The notes: generated by a model not told the origin, from the letters alone. A DNA stretch of 64,000 nt from Schistocerca nitens (GCF_023898315.1 NC_064625.1:103464269-103528268); one strand, 5' to 3'; positions 42,335 through 52,864 are shown, numbered from the stretch's first letter. A program made the numbers and translations.

Positions 42335-43225
42335 TCCTTTAATTTACGTCTATGGTCACAAACATTTTGTTCACAGATTTCTGGTTTCGCTCTATAACGA
42401 CCATCTTCAGATCTGCCCCAAAAAATATGGGAAAACCCATAAATACACTCGCAGATTTTCTACAGCTTAAAAACAATAAATAGATCATAATGAAAAGTAC
42501 TACTGACATGTATATGTATTTGTGCGCTTTAAGTATGGCGAGGCATACCTGTGTTTTATAAAAACAATGTCCTAATGTACTGCAGCCATAGTGGCATCGT
42601 CAAATGTTAAATATATTTGACGATTATCAAAACTAGGCTGACTGTCTAAATGGGATTCCCGGATCGTTCATTAAATAAAATTAAGGCATTTCAGTCTTTG
42701 ATCGCTATTTTTTATTTTCAATGACCGGTTTCAGGCTAGCTGCCCATCTTCAGACCATATATTGCAGTTACAGAGTAACTAGTCAGTACAGAACTACCGG
42801 TTCACTGTCATAACTTTTGACAGCCAACCGATAGTTCTGTACTGACAAGTTACTCTGTAACTGCAATATACGATCTGAAGATGGGCAGCTAGCCTGAAAC
42901 CGGTCACTGAAAATTAAAAATAGCGATCAAAGACTGAAATGCCATATTTTTATATTTGACGATGTTGGTGCTGATTTGCATTTAACATTTGACGATGCCA
43001 CTATGGCTGCAGTACATTAGGACATTGTTTTTATAAAACACAGATATGCCTCTTCATACTTAAAGCGCACAAATGCGTATACATGTGAGTAGTACTTTTC
43101 ATTCAAACCGCTAGTGTATTTATGTTTTTCCCATGTTTTTTGCTGCAGATCTGAAGATGGACATTATAGACCGAAACCAGTAATCTGTGAACAAAATGTT
43201 TGTGACCATAGACGTAAATTAAAGC
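42335..43225. repeat. Large fold-back (inverted repeat) with a second fold-back nested inside
   Basis: Outer arms (about 42335-42610 and 42985-43225) mirror each other: 'tttacgtctatggtcacaaa', 'cattttgttcacagatt', 'gcgctttaagtatg', 'caatgtcctaatgtactgca'. Inner arms (about 42685-42790 and 42840-42945) mirror each other: 'gcatttcagtctttgatcgc', 'accggtttcaggctagctgc'. All four arms carry CTGAAGA, a short hairpin, then GAAAC. Non-coding. Probably terminal-repeat pairs of Penelope-like elements. Confidence 0.8.
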
Positions 43226-43311
43226 AAATTTAACGTAGACATTGTTATTTATAATAGTGCTATTATTCTGACTCGGCTACTTCGGGCAGTGGTAGCTAGT
43301 CGTTGCTTAAT

Positions 43312-43346
43312 CTAATGGCTCCTTCTTCTGTTTGTTTCAGGTAAGT
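43312..43346 (+). promoter_or_regulatory. Candidate recursive splice site (juxtaposed 3' and 5' splice sites)
   Basis: A branch-point-like CTAAT (43312-43316), a pyrimidine tract and CAG end at 43340, immediately followed by GTAAGT at 43341-43346. The fused acceptor-donor (pyrimidine tract, CAG then GTAAGT) is the known consensus of recursive splicing sites used to remove long introns stepwise. A second donor-like GTAAGT follows at 43404 and CAG/GTAAT at 43477. The surrounding 250 bases are not recognised as repeat. No exon of a known gene was identified. Confidence 0.5.
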
Positions 43347-43514
43347 TGACTGCAGTGAGAGAAAACTGGATGGCCTGCAAAATGGGTTCGATGCGGTACT
43401 TTTGTAAGTACGGTCGTCACTGCGATAGAGCTACATCAGCCCTTCTAAGACATGTTGGGCGAACATCTTCGGCAGGTAATCAACAGGAGAGCGCTCTCAG
43501 TGACGTCATCGTTT
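43347..43514 (+). other. Possible small exon downstream of the splice site
   Basis: One frame stays open from 43343 through the donor-like sites at 43404 and 43477, encoding for example WMACKMGSMRYFCKYGRHCD. It could be an ordinary cassette exon, a recursive-splicing exon, or chance. The protein is not recognised. Confidence 0.3.
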
Positions 43515-43926
43515 TTATTGTTGTTTTTCTTGTTGTGGTCTCCAGCCTAAAGAGTGGTTTGGTGGATCTTCGCAGGCTGATCTATCCGGTGCTACTCGCT
43601 TCATCTTTGAGTGACTACTGGAACTCGCAATCCCTTGGACGTGCTCACTGTAGCCAACCCTAGTTTCCTTCTGCAATTTCTACCGTTCCCACTTCCCTCA
43701 GTTACCAAATTGACGATTCCTTGTTGTCTGAGGACGAGTGCTCTCAACCGATACCTTCCTTTATCAAGATGTACCATGAATTTCGTTTCCCGCCGGTTCA
43801 GTCCATTACGTCTTCAATTTTTACCTGGTATGCGAATAAATGGTCAGCATTCTTGCATAGCATCACATTTCAAAGGCTTCTACTCTCTTCTTGGCTGAAC
43901 TGATCATCGTCCGAGTTTTACTTCCG
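43515..43926 (-). pseudogene. Diverged RTE-like LINE fragment
   Basis: The layout follows the RTE-like 3' end (GTT-rich tail, 'ttgtggtctccagcctaaag', then 'catcacatttcaaaggcttctactctcttc'), but with many changes, so this is an older or different subfamily. It ends at 'acttccgt', where a SINE begins. Confidence 0.6.
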
Positions 43927-44118
43927 TGCCGGCTGGTGTGGCCGAGCTGTTCTAGGCGCTTCAGTCTGGAACCGCGCGACCGCTACGTCGCAGGTTCGAA
44001 TCCTGCCTCGGGCATGGATGTGTGTGATGTCCTTAGGTTAGTTAGGTTTAAGTAGTTCTAGGGGACTGATGACATCAGATGTTAAGTCCCGTAGTGCTCA
44101 GAGCCATTTGAACCATTT
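43927..44118 (+). repeat. tRNA-derived SINE with shared 3' flank
   Basis: Main-family copy with a short internal deletion after 'aagtagttct'. The next 130 bases (to about 44248) match the 3' flank of the SINE at 3244-3441. No TSD immediately around the SINE. Confidence 0.88.
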
Positions 44119-44249
44119 ATCACATGCTGCAGCTATTCACCCTGTTGGGTCATTGTTCGCAAGGAAAAAAAAAATTAAAAATTAAAAAAAAACGGAGTTT
44201 TGTGACACTCAATAGCGTTAAAAAGATACAGTAAATAGTCGAAGAGTCT

Positions 44250-45230
44250 GCTTAGAGCCGTTTATACCATTTGAACAGTGTGACACACTGGCTGCAGCAA
44301 CAATTCATTCATTTCCGTGTCCGGTCAGCATTTCCAGAAGGTAGCAACTCCAATGGCCTTGTCGTTTCCCTCGATCAGACATATTAGCAGCTGGGCCGGG
44401 TCTTGTGTTGTTCCGCACTCGCAGGATGTGTCTCCATCAGCTGGTAGAATGCCCCATTTTCGCATGTTGGTCTTGCAAAGAGAAAGGCCATCCTAAGACG
44501 ATTGAGCGATCTCCAAATAGGATAGGGTGTTTCCTGGAGCTAGCTCTTCCTTTACAGGGATATCAGGTGGTATCCTGCTTTTCCACCTGGTGATGCGGTT
44601 AGACTCTGGTGTTCCCTCTAGTGGTCCAGTCCTGGCGATGAGGCTCTTTCTCGACTTCAGTCGACGGACTACAGCTTGATGATCATGCAGTGGATGTCGG
44701 GGATCATTTCTTAGCCCTCCCTACTTAGCAGCAACAGCCCTTCTGATAGTGGGGGGAGCTATTCCAACAATAGGGTAGATTGTATCGACTGAAGTTGGCT
44801 TCATACGTCCCGAGAAGATTCGGACGGTCCCACTGATTGCAGTATCAACCTGCTTGGTGCGAGTGGCTGCACTCCACACAGGTGAAGCATACCCTGCAGC
44901 GGAAGCACACAAAGCAAGAGTCGAAATTCTCAGGGCGGGAGGACTTAGTCCACAGGCGGTGGATGTGAGCTTCCTCAAGATGTTATTCCGTGAACTGACT
45001 TTCAACCTGGTGGTATGGCAATGTTTGTTGAAGTACAGAGTTCGTTCGAGTGTAACACCCAGATATATTGGTGTTGAACAGTGCTCCAGTCGTTTGCCTT
45101 GCCATGTAACGTCCAGTGGTGGAGTGAGGGAGTCATTTTTGCAAATGTATGTATGTTATCTTATGAACTTCTCACGTAGGCCGCAGTTTTGTTCGTTTCA
45201 TCATACAACTGAAATCGTTAAGAGTAGCCA
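44250..45230 (-). mobile_element. Jockey-like LINE fragment
   Basis: The minus-strand frame at 45005-44721 reads LKV-SSRNNILRKLTSTACG, then AGYASPVWSAATRTKQVDTA and RIFSGRMKPTSVDTIYPIVG. The upstream piece (to about 45110) reads as the PxYLGVTLERTLYFNKH block. About 450 bases of 3' UTR-like sequence lie at 44280-44720. Related in type to 19180-20235. A SINE-tail remnant ('agagccgtttataccatttg') is at 44253-44275. Confidence 0.7.
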
Positions 45231-45239
45231 TGTGTAACT

Positions 45240-45737
45240 GCCGCGTATATAAAAACGTAAATCGGGCGGATTGAAGAAATATAGCCTGGTTGTACATTGT
45301 TACATGTCACTGTCGAATGGAGTTGAGTTTACCACTGGGGTGAAGTTCGCCGGAACGTTAAAAGAAGGTGTGGGATGTAAAAAATTTGCCTAACACAATA
45401 GTAGGAACAACGGGAGATGTTTTGTTTTGAAGTTGACAAGTCGCAGCTCAGTGTACAGTGAACAATTTTTTGTGTTTATTTGGATTTTCATAAAGCAAAT
45501 TTGTGATCACTTTTTTTCTTAAACTTTTCTGTGTGTTAGTTTAAACTTAAAATTTAATTATTATGCCAAATTGATTTTTCAGTTAGAGCAGGTCATTGAA
45601 GACCAAAAATATTATTAGTACAGCACAATACCCACGCTTTGAAAGAAAGACAAACATATTAATGTTATTGGTTTCAGAAATATTTAAAGTCCAAAATCGG
45701 CAAACTTCAGCCCATTTATGTAAGTCTGCAGGTTTTC
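45240..45737. other. Unassigned AT-rich stretch
   Basis: No supportable ORF or recognised repeat before the PLE terminal repeat. Confidence 0.4.
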
Positions 45738-46770
45738 GTGGCCGTTGTCACTGAAGTTAAAATCTTCTAGGTTATTAGGCCGCGTCATGTTTCTTCTAAA
45801 ATGTTCGACGTTTCGACCCCTCTGCTGGGATCTTCCTCAGGATCTTTTGGTGTCCACTACTGCTAGAACACTGTCAGAGACGAGTGTCACGTCCACTTAT
45901 AAAGGGGGAGATTTCTGGCGTTCGTGCAGGAGAAGTGATAGTATTGGTTAAAATGGGAGCATAAGCAGAATTTTAAAGAAAAATGGTATTCAGACATCAT
46001 TCTGCATTAAGGAACACGAACGGCACATGCGGCTGAAACAAAGTGCAAAATCGGCAGTACCGGAACAACACGAGAACTATGCCTCTGACATCGATTTTAA
46101 TAACGTACGTGTACGGGCTAAAGAAACAAACATTTATAGAAGAAGGGTCCGAGAAGCGGCTGAAATTTCTAAGAATGCATCTAATTTCAATAGAGAGGAC
46201 GGCTATAGGCTTCCGGCATCGTGGCTTCCCGCCATCAAGGAAGTAAACACGCGGCCGCGGTGTGTGAGCGGCATAAACAACGCGCTGCAAGTCACCTCGG
46301 CGGACAACAATATTTTGGGTAAACATTCCCCCTCGCTTGCTCTGTCCGTTTCGAATCTAGCCACTGACGACGACCAACCAATAGCGATAGCAGGCATTTC
46401 AACCAATAACCCATCTCCAGCATAAGTGTTGCATAGTGCCTCCCTATCCAGTGACGGTGGGCCGCCAATGGTATCCACAGGAGATGAGCTACCAACGCCC
46501 CTTCTTCTGCATCAGAGCGGCAGTATTAGCCTATGACTATGGCCCACTAATGGTAGCCATATCAAGTTTAACCAATACTATCACTTCTCCAACACGAGCA
46601 CCAGAAAACTCCCCCTTTATAAGAGGACGCGACACTCGTCTCTGACAGTGTTCTAGCAGTAGTGGACACTAGAAGATCCTGAGGAAGACGCCAGCAGAGG
46701 GGTCGAAACGTCGAACATTTTAGTAGAAATACGACGCGGCCTAATAACCCAGATGATTTGAACTTCACCG
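45738..46770 (+). mobile_element. Penelope-like element with inverted terminal repeats
   Basis: Left arm 45738-45955 (minus) and right arm 46563-46770 (plus) mirror each other ('tcttcctcaggatct', 'ccactactgctagaacactg', 'cctttataag'). The interior encodes the end of the GIY-YIG endonuclease. Hammerhead-like cores are at 45809-45840 (minus: CTGAGGA, a GATCCC/GGGGTC stem, GAAAC) and 46679-46709 (plus). Closely related to 29308-30690. Confidence 0.8.
45956..46425 (+). pseudogene. PLE endonuclease C-terminus
   Basis: Frame 46027-46425 reads QSAKSAVPEQHENYASDIDF, NVRVRAKETNIYRRRVREAA and FNREDGYRLPASWLPAIKE. It is open where the 29-kb copy has stops, but a deletion removes the GIY-YIG core (the sequence jumps from 'cattctg' to 'cattaaggaacacg'). 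Confidence 0.75.
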
Positions 46771-47195
46771 CATTTGACGGTACTGCTGAACGGGAATCAG
46801 GTACCATTTGCATCACGTGTAATCTGTGTAATAAATGTTATTTTTCTGGGTAAAAAGAAATTCCTGTCCAGAGAATGGTTTCTGACTCTCATTTCCGATG
46901 ACGCCACAGTCGACCTATTCTATTCGCGGCAGCATTCGCAGCGAGACTCGCGATACGTTATCTTGACGCCTTTCTCAGTCATCTCGGGAAACTAGTTAGC
47001 GTTGGCCGTAATTCCTCGTAACGGTACCGTAACTGCCTGTACGGCGTCTTTTATGACGCTTTCCTTTCAGAGTCGTAGCCTCCGTTCTCTGTTCAGCGCC
47101 TGTGACATTCGAACACGACCTGCATAGCAGAGATTGCGATTTCGATAACATTCTTCTGGTTCTGTGACTGCGTCATAAGAACATAAATAAAATTA
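46771..47195. other. Unassigned stretch
   Basis: No recognised element. Ends at the mariner terminus. Confidence 0.4.
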
Positions 47196-47197
47196 TA

Positions 47198-48113
47198 CAG
47201 GGTGTTACAAAAAGGTACGGCCAAACTTTCAGGAAACATTCCTCACACATAAATAAAAAAAAGATGTTATGTGGACATGTGTCTGGGAACGCTTAATTTC
47301 GATGTTAGAGCTCATTTTAGTTTCGTCAGTATGTACTGTACTTCCTCGATTCACCGCCGGTTGGCCCAGTTGAAGGAAGGTAATGTTGACTTCGGTGCTT
47401 GTGTTGACATGCGACTCATTACTCTACAGTACTAGCATCAAGCACATCAGTTCGTAGCATCTTGATTGGGCCGCATGTTCTTCCAGCTACGCTCAATGGA
47501 GCACGTTATCATGATTTCATACGGGATACTCTACCTGTGCTGCTAGAACATGTGCCTTTACAAGTACGACACAACATGTGGTTCATGCACGATGGAGCTC
47601 CTGCACGTTTCAGTCGAAGCTTCCCAACAACAGATTCGGTGACCGATGGATTGGTAGACGCGGACCAATTCCATGGCCTCCACGCTCTCCTGACCTCAAC
47701 CCTCTTGACTTTCATTTATGGGGGCATTTGAAAGCTCTTGTCTACGCAACCCTGGTACCAAATGTAGAGACTCTTCGTGCTCGTATTGTGGACGGCTGTG
47801 ATACAATACGCCATTCTCCAGGGCTGCATCAGCGCATCAGAGATTCCAAGCGACGGAGGGTGGATGCATGTATCCTCGCTAACTGAGGACATTTTGAACA
47901 TTACCTGTAACAAAGTGTTTGGAGTCACGCTGGTACGTTCTGTTGCTGTGTGTTTCCATTCCATGATTAATATGGTTTGAGAGGGAAGTAATAAAATGAG
48001 CTCTAACATGGAAAAAATGCGTTTCCGGACACATGTCCACATAATATGTTTTCTTTCTTTGTGTGCGAGGAATGTTTCCTGAAAGTTTGGCCGTACCTTT
48101 TTGTAACACCCTG
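47198..48113 (+). mobile_element. mariner-like transposon, internally deleted
   Basis: The ends 'cagggtgttacaaaaaggta' and its mirror, with subterminal 'ccaaactttcaggaaacatt' also mirrored, are flanked by TA (47196-47197, 48114-48115). 916 bp. Confidence 0.92.
47462..47886 (+). pseudogene. mariner-like transposase C-terminal half
   Basis: LPATLNGARYHDFIRDTLPVLLEHVPL and NMWFMHDGAPARFSR (second catalytic Asp) are in one frame. A frameshift leads to IPWPPRSPDLNPLDFHLWGHLK (third Asp, D-type) and the C-terminus. The N-terminal DNA-binding half is deleted, so the copy is non-autonomous. Confidence 0.85.
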
Positions 48114-48179
48114 TATATGAAGATAGTAACTTTTCTCCAAAGAACAGATACCGTTGATGACAGTGCAGCTTCTCTAGAA

Positions 48180-48351
48180 TATATGATAATTAATTGAAAC
48201 TCTCAGCTGCCGACAGGTGTTGTTGATATACCTCGATGGGGAAAGCTGAAAAGGTGTGCCCCGACGGGGAGTCGAACCCGGGGGCTCCTGCTTACATGGC
48301 AGACGCTCTATCCATCTGAGCCACCGAGGAGACAGATAAATAGCGCGCATC
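48180..48351 (-). repeat. tRNA-derived repeat with a tRNA-Thr-like unit
   Basis: The minus-strand unit at 48335-48254 has D-arm GCTC...GAGC, an anticodon arm with loop CATGTAA (anticodon TGT, Thr-like), T-loop TTCGACT and an acceptor that pairs except at its tip. The surrounding 'cagctgccgacaggtgttgt' looks like a SINE body. Most likely a tRNA-derived repeat; a real tRNA gene is not excluded. Confidence 0.55.
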
Positions 48352-48464
48352 TGGCATGGATGTGTGTGATGTCCTTAGGTTAGTTAGGTTTAAGTAGTTC
48401 TAAGTTCTAGGGGACTGATGACCTCAGATGTTAAGTCCCATAGTGCTCAGAGCCATTTGAACCA
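48352..48464 (+). repeat. Truncated main-family SINE
   Basis: Begins at 'ggcatggatgtgtgtgatgt' (after the tRNA head) and ends 'tttgaacc', abutting Tc1-like sequence. No confident TSD. The two neighbours do not match, suggesting a recombination junction. Confidence 0.85.
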
Positions 48465-49304
48465 TCTGCACGAACAGTTCGACGACTTTTGCAGCAGTAT
48501 GGACTATAAGTTCGGAGACCGTGGCTGCGGTTACCTTTGACGCTGCATCACAGACAGGAGCGCCTGCGACGGCGTACTCGACGACGAACCTGGGTGCACG
48601 AACGGCAAAACCTCATTTTTTCTGTTTACAGCATCGTGATGGTCGCATTCGTGTTTGGCGACGTCGCGGTAAACGCACATTGGAAGCGTGTATTCGTCAT
48701 CGCCATACTGGCGTATCACCCGGCGTGACGGTATGGGGTGTCACTGGTTACACGTCTCGGTCATCTCTTGTTCGCATTGGCGGAACTTTGAACAGTGGAG
48801 GTTACATTTCAGATGTGTTACGACCCGTGGCTCTATCCTTCATTCGATCCCTGCGAAACCCTACATTTCAGCAGAATAATGCACGACCGCATGTTGCAGG
48901 TCCTGTACGGCCTTTTCTGGATATAGTAAATGTTCGACTGCTGCCCTGGCCAGCACATTCTCCAGATCTCTCACCAATTGAAAACGTCTGGTGAATGGTG
49001 GCCGCGCAACTGGTTCGTCACAATACGCCAGTCACTACTCTTGATGAACTGTGGTATCGTGTTGAAGCTGCATGGGCAGCTGTTCCTGCACACGCCATCC
49101 AAGCTCTGTTTGACTCAATGTCCAGGTGTATCAAGGCCGTTATTACTGCTAGAGGTGGTTGTTCTGGGTACTGATTTCTCAGGATCTATGCACGCAAATT
49201 GCGTGAAAATGTAATCACATGGCAGTTCTAGTATATTTGTCCAATGAATACCCGTTTACCATCTGCATTTCTTCTTGGTGTAGCAATTTTAATGGCCAGT
49301 AGTG
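48464..49304 (+). mobile_element. Tc1-like transposon, family A, 5' truncated
   Basis: Starts in the middle of the transposase ('ccatctgcacgaacagttcg') and reaches the right terminus '...aatggccagtagtg' next to TA at 49305-49306. The transposase frame (48521-48994) keeps MVWG-equivalent TVWGVTGYTSR, QQNNARPHVAGPV (second Asp mutated to Asn) and SPDLSPIENVW, then a stop. Inactive. Confidence 0.85.
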
Positions 49305-49403
49305 TAGAAGGTGAGGGACACCAAGGGCGTTAAAGTGTGTGCAGGCACAAGCAAATTACTTTGAAGGTGATACCATTGCAGTTGACTAAAAAGAAAGTGA
49401 AGG

Positions 49404-49405
<2 letters not shown>

Positions 49406-49459
<54 letters not shown>

Positions 49460-50924
49460 CGTTTGGGCCCTACTGGACCACGCGAAGTACAATCACGGGG
49501 CATTCAGTTATTTTCTTTTAGACTTTCTCTCTGCCCAAATTGTTTTCATTCTCTCGGAATGAGCTCTTTTCCTTTCATCAGACCATGTGGTTCCAGTTTT
49601 CTTTGGTTTTTCAGCTTGACCAACTACCCAGTCATGAATTTTTTGCCTAAATAATTTTTTGTCTTGAATTTCATCTTGTTTTATATCTGCCTCTTTCATG
49701 TCCCCTTTATAGCAGCAATCCATTTTATTGTCTCAAATTTAGCTTTACTTCGATTTTCGTAGAATTCCACTACTTGTTTAGTTAGTCTGGTAGCATCCAT
49801 TCTTTTAATATGCCCATAAAATTTTAATCTGCGTTTTTTCATATCTGAATATATGCTGGTGTATTGTTGAATTTCACTATTTGCTCTTAGCCTGTATGTT
49901 CCTTCTTCAGTATATTTTGGACCTAGAATTTTTCTGATTACTTTTCTTTCTCTTTTTTGGATTTCTTGAATGTCCTTTTTTCTGTTTAAAATTAGCTTTT
50001 CAGCCCCATAAAGGCACTCTGGTTTTATGACCGTGTTGTAATGTCTCAATTTAGAGTACCTCGAGAGACATTTTTTGTTGTAGATGTCTTTTGTAAGTCT
50101 AAAAGCTGTCTCCATCTTTTGACAACGAATTTCATTTCCAATTTTTTCTAGACCAGTCTCTGAGATTGTTTCACCTAAATATTTGAATTGCGAAACTCTT
50201 TTGATTTTTCCATACTTAGTTTCCAAAAGTTTGGGTGCCAGTTTGTTGCTAGTCATATACTGTGTTTTTTCAAATGAGATTTGGAGACCTACTCTTTCTG
50301 CTGTTTCTTTAAGGATTTCTATTTGTTTCTGAGCAATTTGGATGTCCTGCGTTAGAATAACCAAGTCGTCTGCAAAGGCCAAACAGTCTATTCGAATATT
50401 TGTTCGTCCTAATTTCACTGGTTGGTCAATTTTGAACTCCAATTTTCGTTCGCGCCACTCTTGTATTACTTTTTCTAGAACGCAGTTAAATAGCAACGGA
50501 GAGAGTCCATCACCTTGCCTCACGCCTGTTTTTATTTCAAAGGATTCTGAAATTTCTCCTCTGAACTTTACTTTTGATTTTGTACCAGTTAGCGTGTCTC
50601 TGATAATTGCCGTGGTTTTAGGATCCAGGCCTTGTTCTTTCACAATTTGGAAAAGAGATTCACGATCCACTGAGTCATAAGCCTTTCTAAAATCTACAAA
50701 GGTACAAACTAGTTTTTTATTGTAAATTTTTTGATGTCTGAGAATTAGTTTGAGGACTAAAATCTGTTCTGGGCAAGATCTATTTGGCCTGAAACCTGCT
50801 TGATATTCGCCAATTTTCCATTCAAGTTGCTGTTGTGCTCGGTTCAGAAGACATTGAGAGAGGATTTTGTATGTGACTGGAAGAAGAGAAATTCCTCTGT
50901 AATTATTAATATCAGTTTTGTCTC

Positions 50925-50975
<51 letters not shown>
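49406..50975 (-). mobile_element. LINE bracketed by (TA)n arrays
   Basis: The minus-strand LINE body at 49457-50937 is flanked directly by (TA)n at 49406-49456 (3' side) and 50938-50975 (5' side). The same 3' end at 30793 abuts (ATT)n. This suggests insertion into AT-rich simple repeats. It is 5' truncated in the RT. Confidence 0.8.
49508..50930 (-). pseudogene. LINE reverse transcriptase, long open region
   Basis: 324 codons are open at 50670-49696: GVRQGDGLSPLLFNCVLEKV, the catalytic LAFADDLVIL, FKYLGETISE, then RKVIRKILGP and a C-terminal LKFYGHIKRMDATRLTKQVV. Upstream bases to 50930 read FRPNRSCPEQ and TFVDFRKAYDSVDR with a break near 50690. A further frame (49723-49508) holds a basic tail (WSDERKRAHSERMKTIW). 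Clade not assigned. It resembles microsatellite-targeting Dong/R4-type LINEs in context only. Confidence 0.8.
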
Positions 50976-50976
<1 letters not shown>

Positions 50977-51337
50977 CCAGTCTCAGTACTCTATTGTCGG
51001 ACTTCGCAGTCCACCGTTGGCAGATACGATTGCGTTCGGCAACAGTGAGGTGCGGTGTCGGAGCGCGACGTATCTGGTACAGCAGTGGCAGGCGGAGTGG
51101 GCTGGCAGTGACCCGGTGTTTCCGCGAGACGGCGGCCGTGCGATCGGCGGCCGGTCAGCCCAAATGAGCGCCGGAGCGTTGTGCGGCTGTAGTGGGAAGT
51201 GGGGTGGCGGCCTTTCCGGCCGGCCGGGCATCGGTGCCTCGCCACTTGCGGTCGGCTGCCCGCTGCGCGTGTGATGGTCTGCCCAGCGCATCGCCTCTGG
51301 AGTTCCAGCGCCCGTGCAGCAACTCGCTTGCCTTGCC
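50976..51337. other. CpG-rich stretch left of the Harbinger element
   Basis: Markedly GC- and CpG-rich compared with everything around it, with an initiator-like 'tcagta' near 50984. It continues, once the Harbinger element is removed, at 54364. No convincing ORF. Could be a promoter or first-exon region of a host gene or the 5' end of a retroelement. Confidence 0.35.
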
Positions 51338-51597
51338 TTAGGCCGGTATTACACTATCAAATTTCTTTGTCCAATATCTTTGTCAAAGATATTTGATTAT
51401 GTAATAGGGACTTTGTCAAATGTCGTCCAATATTTGATCAAATCTAGGGCCTCGCTGTATATTTGATCAAAGAAACCGTTGTCTTCTGTTCACTGCAATG
51501 TGACATGTTACCACATGGAGCGCTAGCATCGCTGCAGCGTTCTGTTGTCTGTAGTGTGTTTATAAACACTGCCGGTAAATACAATTGGTGTGTGCCG

Positions 51598-51696
51598 ACA
51601 ACTACAAAATTAATAGAGATGTCTGAAGCTGATGAGGCGCTTTACAACATTAGGCACCCTGGATACAAAAATAGATTAAGAGAATTGGAGACCTAA
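51598..51696 (+). pseudogene. MADF-like DNA-binding protein fragment of the Harbinger element
   Basis: TKLIEMSEADEALYNIRHPG followed by YKNRLRELE fits the start of a MADF/Myb-SANT-like domain (LI..., W/Y-N-I, P-x-YKNR). Harbinger elements usually encode such a second protein that helps the transposase bind DNA. It ends at 51696 in a stop, so only about 33 codons remain. Confidence 0.55.
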
Positions 51697-51945
51697 CCTA
51701 ACATAACCCTCTCCTGTAGCAAGGAATCGGAATGTTACAGTGAGCCTGTCTTCTGAAGATGTAGCAGTTCTTAAGTAAATATTGTGCTTTGTGATATGAG
51801 GATACACTTCACTGAGCACATACAGAAATGTATGCTCATCCATTCTTAAGTAATTGATGTACGACTTGACGTCTTCCACTGTAAGCTCACGTAACAAGTT
51901 TCGTTGAATGCTTTTATCGTGTCGTCGTAAAACCCACGGCTTCAC
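51676..51945 (-). pseudogene. Harbinger transposase N-terminal fragment
   Basis: Reads NLLRELTVEDVKSYINYLRM, then DEHTFLYVLSEVYPHITK and RLTVTFRFLATGEGY, the characteristic N-terminal block of PIF/Harbinger (nuclease-type) transposases. The catalytic part is missing because the frame ends where it meets the oppositely oriented MADF-like frame, an internal-deletion junction. Confidence 0.7.
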
Positions 51946-51947
51946 CC

Positions 51948-52785
51948 AGGTTAGATCAGTTTTTCATTCCATAGATCCGTGCTGAGGAGATCCTCGTGGA
52001 TGTGGAACATGTCAATTTTTTTAAGCTGAAATTACTAATAGTATGAATAAACGCAGTACATCATTTGTTTGTATTAAAAATTTCGTCAATGGAGTAGAAG
52101 GACTTGGCCACTAGTAAGTCTTTCAGGCTCCTTTTAAACTGATCTTTATTAGTAACTAAATTTTTTATGTTTGCTGGCAAATTATTGAAGATGAGTGTTC
52201 CTGAGTAGTGGACCCCTTTTTGAACTAAAGTAAGTGCTTTCAAGTCCTTGTGCAGATCATTTTTGTTCCTGGTATTGTATGTATGAACTGAGTTGTTTGT
52301 TGGAAAAAGAGATATATTATTTACGACAAATTTCATTAAGAAGTAAATATACTGAGAGGCAGTAGTTAGTATACCCAGTTCTTTGAAGAGGTTTCTGCAG
52401 GACGTTCGTGAATTTACTCCACAAATAATACGTATTACACGCTTTTGGACTCTGAAAACTTTTGTTTGACTTGAAGATTTACCCCAAAATATTGTCCCAT
52501 ATGACATTATGGAATGAAAGTAGGCAAAGTATGCAAGCTTTTTCATTTTTATGTTGCCTATGTCTGCTAACACTCGAATTGCAAATACAGATTTGTTAAG
52601 GCGTTTCTGCAGTTCTGTGGTGTGTTCCTCCCAACTGAATTTATTATCAAGTTGTAATACCAGGACTTTTAAGACTGTCAACCTCGTATGTATGGTTCCA
52701 TTTTTTCCCCCACTTCTTTTCCGCATGTGCACACAATGCAATTGGAGTACGTACAACTGCTGCGGTTAATAACAAGTTGTTGTCA
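51948..52785 (-). pseudogene. LINE 3' fragment inside the Harbinger element
   Basis: The minus frame at 52756-52061 (231 codons) begins in the post-catalytic region: LQLDNKFSWEEHTTEL, MSYGTIFWGKSS, VNSRTSCRNLFKELGILTTAS and ALTLVQKGVHYSGTLIFNNLP. It matches in type the LINE at 39895-41780. The 3' UTR extends to about 51955. Uninterrupted, so a relatively young 5'-truncated insertion. Confidence 0.8.
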
Positions 52786-52864
52786 GCCATCTTGAACTTT
52801 GACGAAAAATTTGATGGCAGTGTAATACCCCTTCTAGCGCTACGTCAAAGATCTTTGTCAAATA

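Noticed and set aside
48254..48335. Functional tRNA-Thr gene
   Set aside because: The fold is good, but the acceptor tip is mismatched and the unit lies within what looks like a dispersed repeat body, so it is reported as a tRNA-derived repeat.
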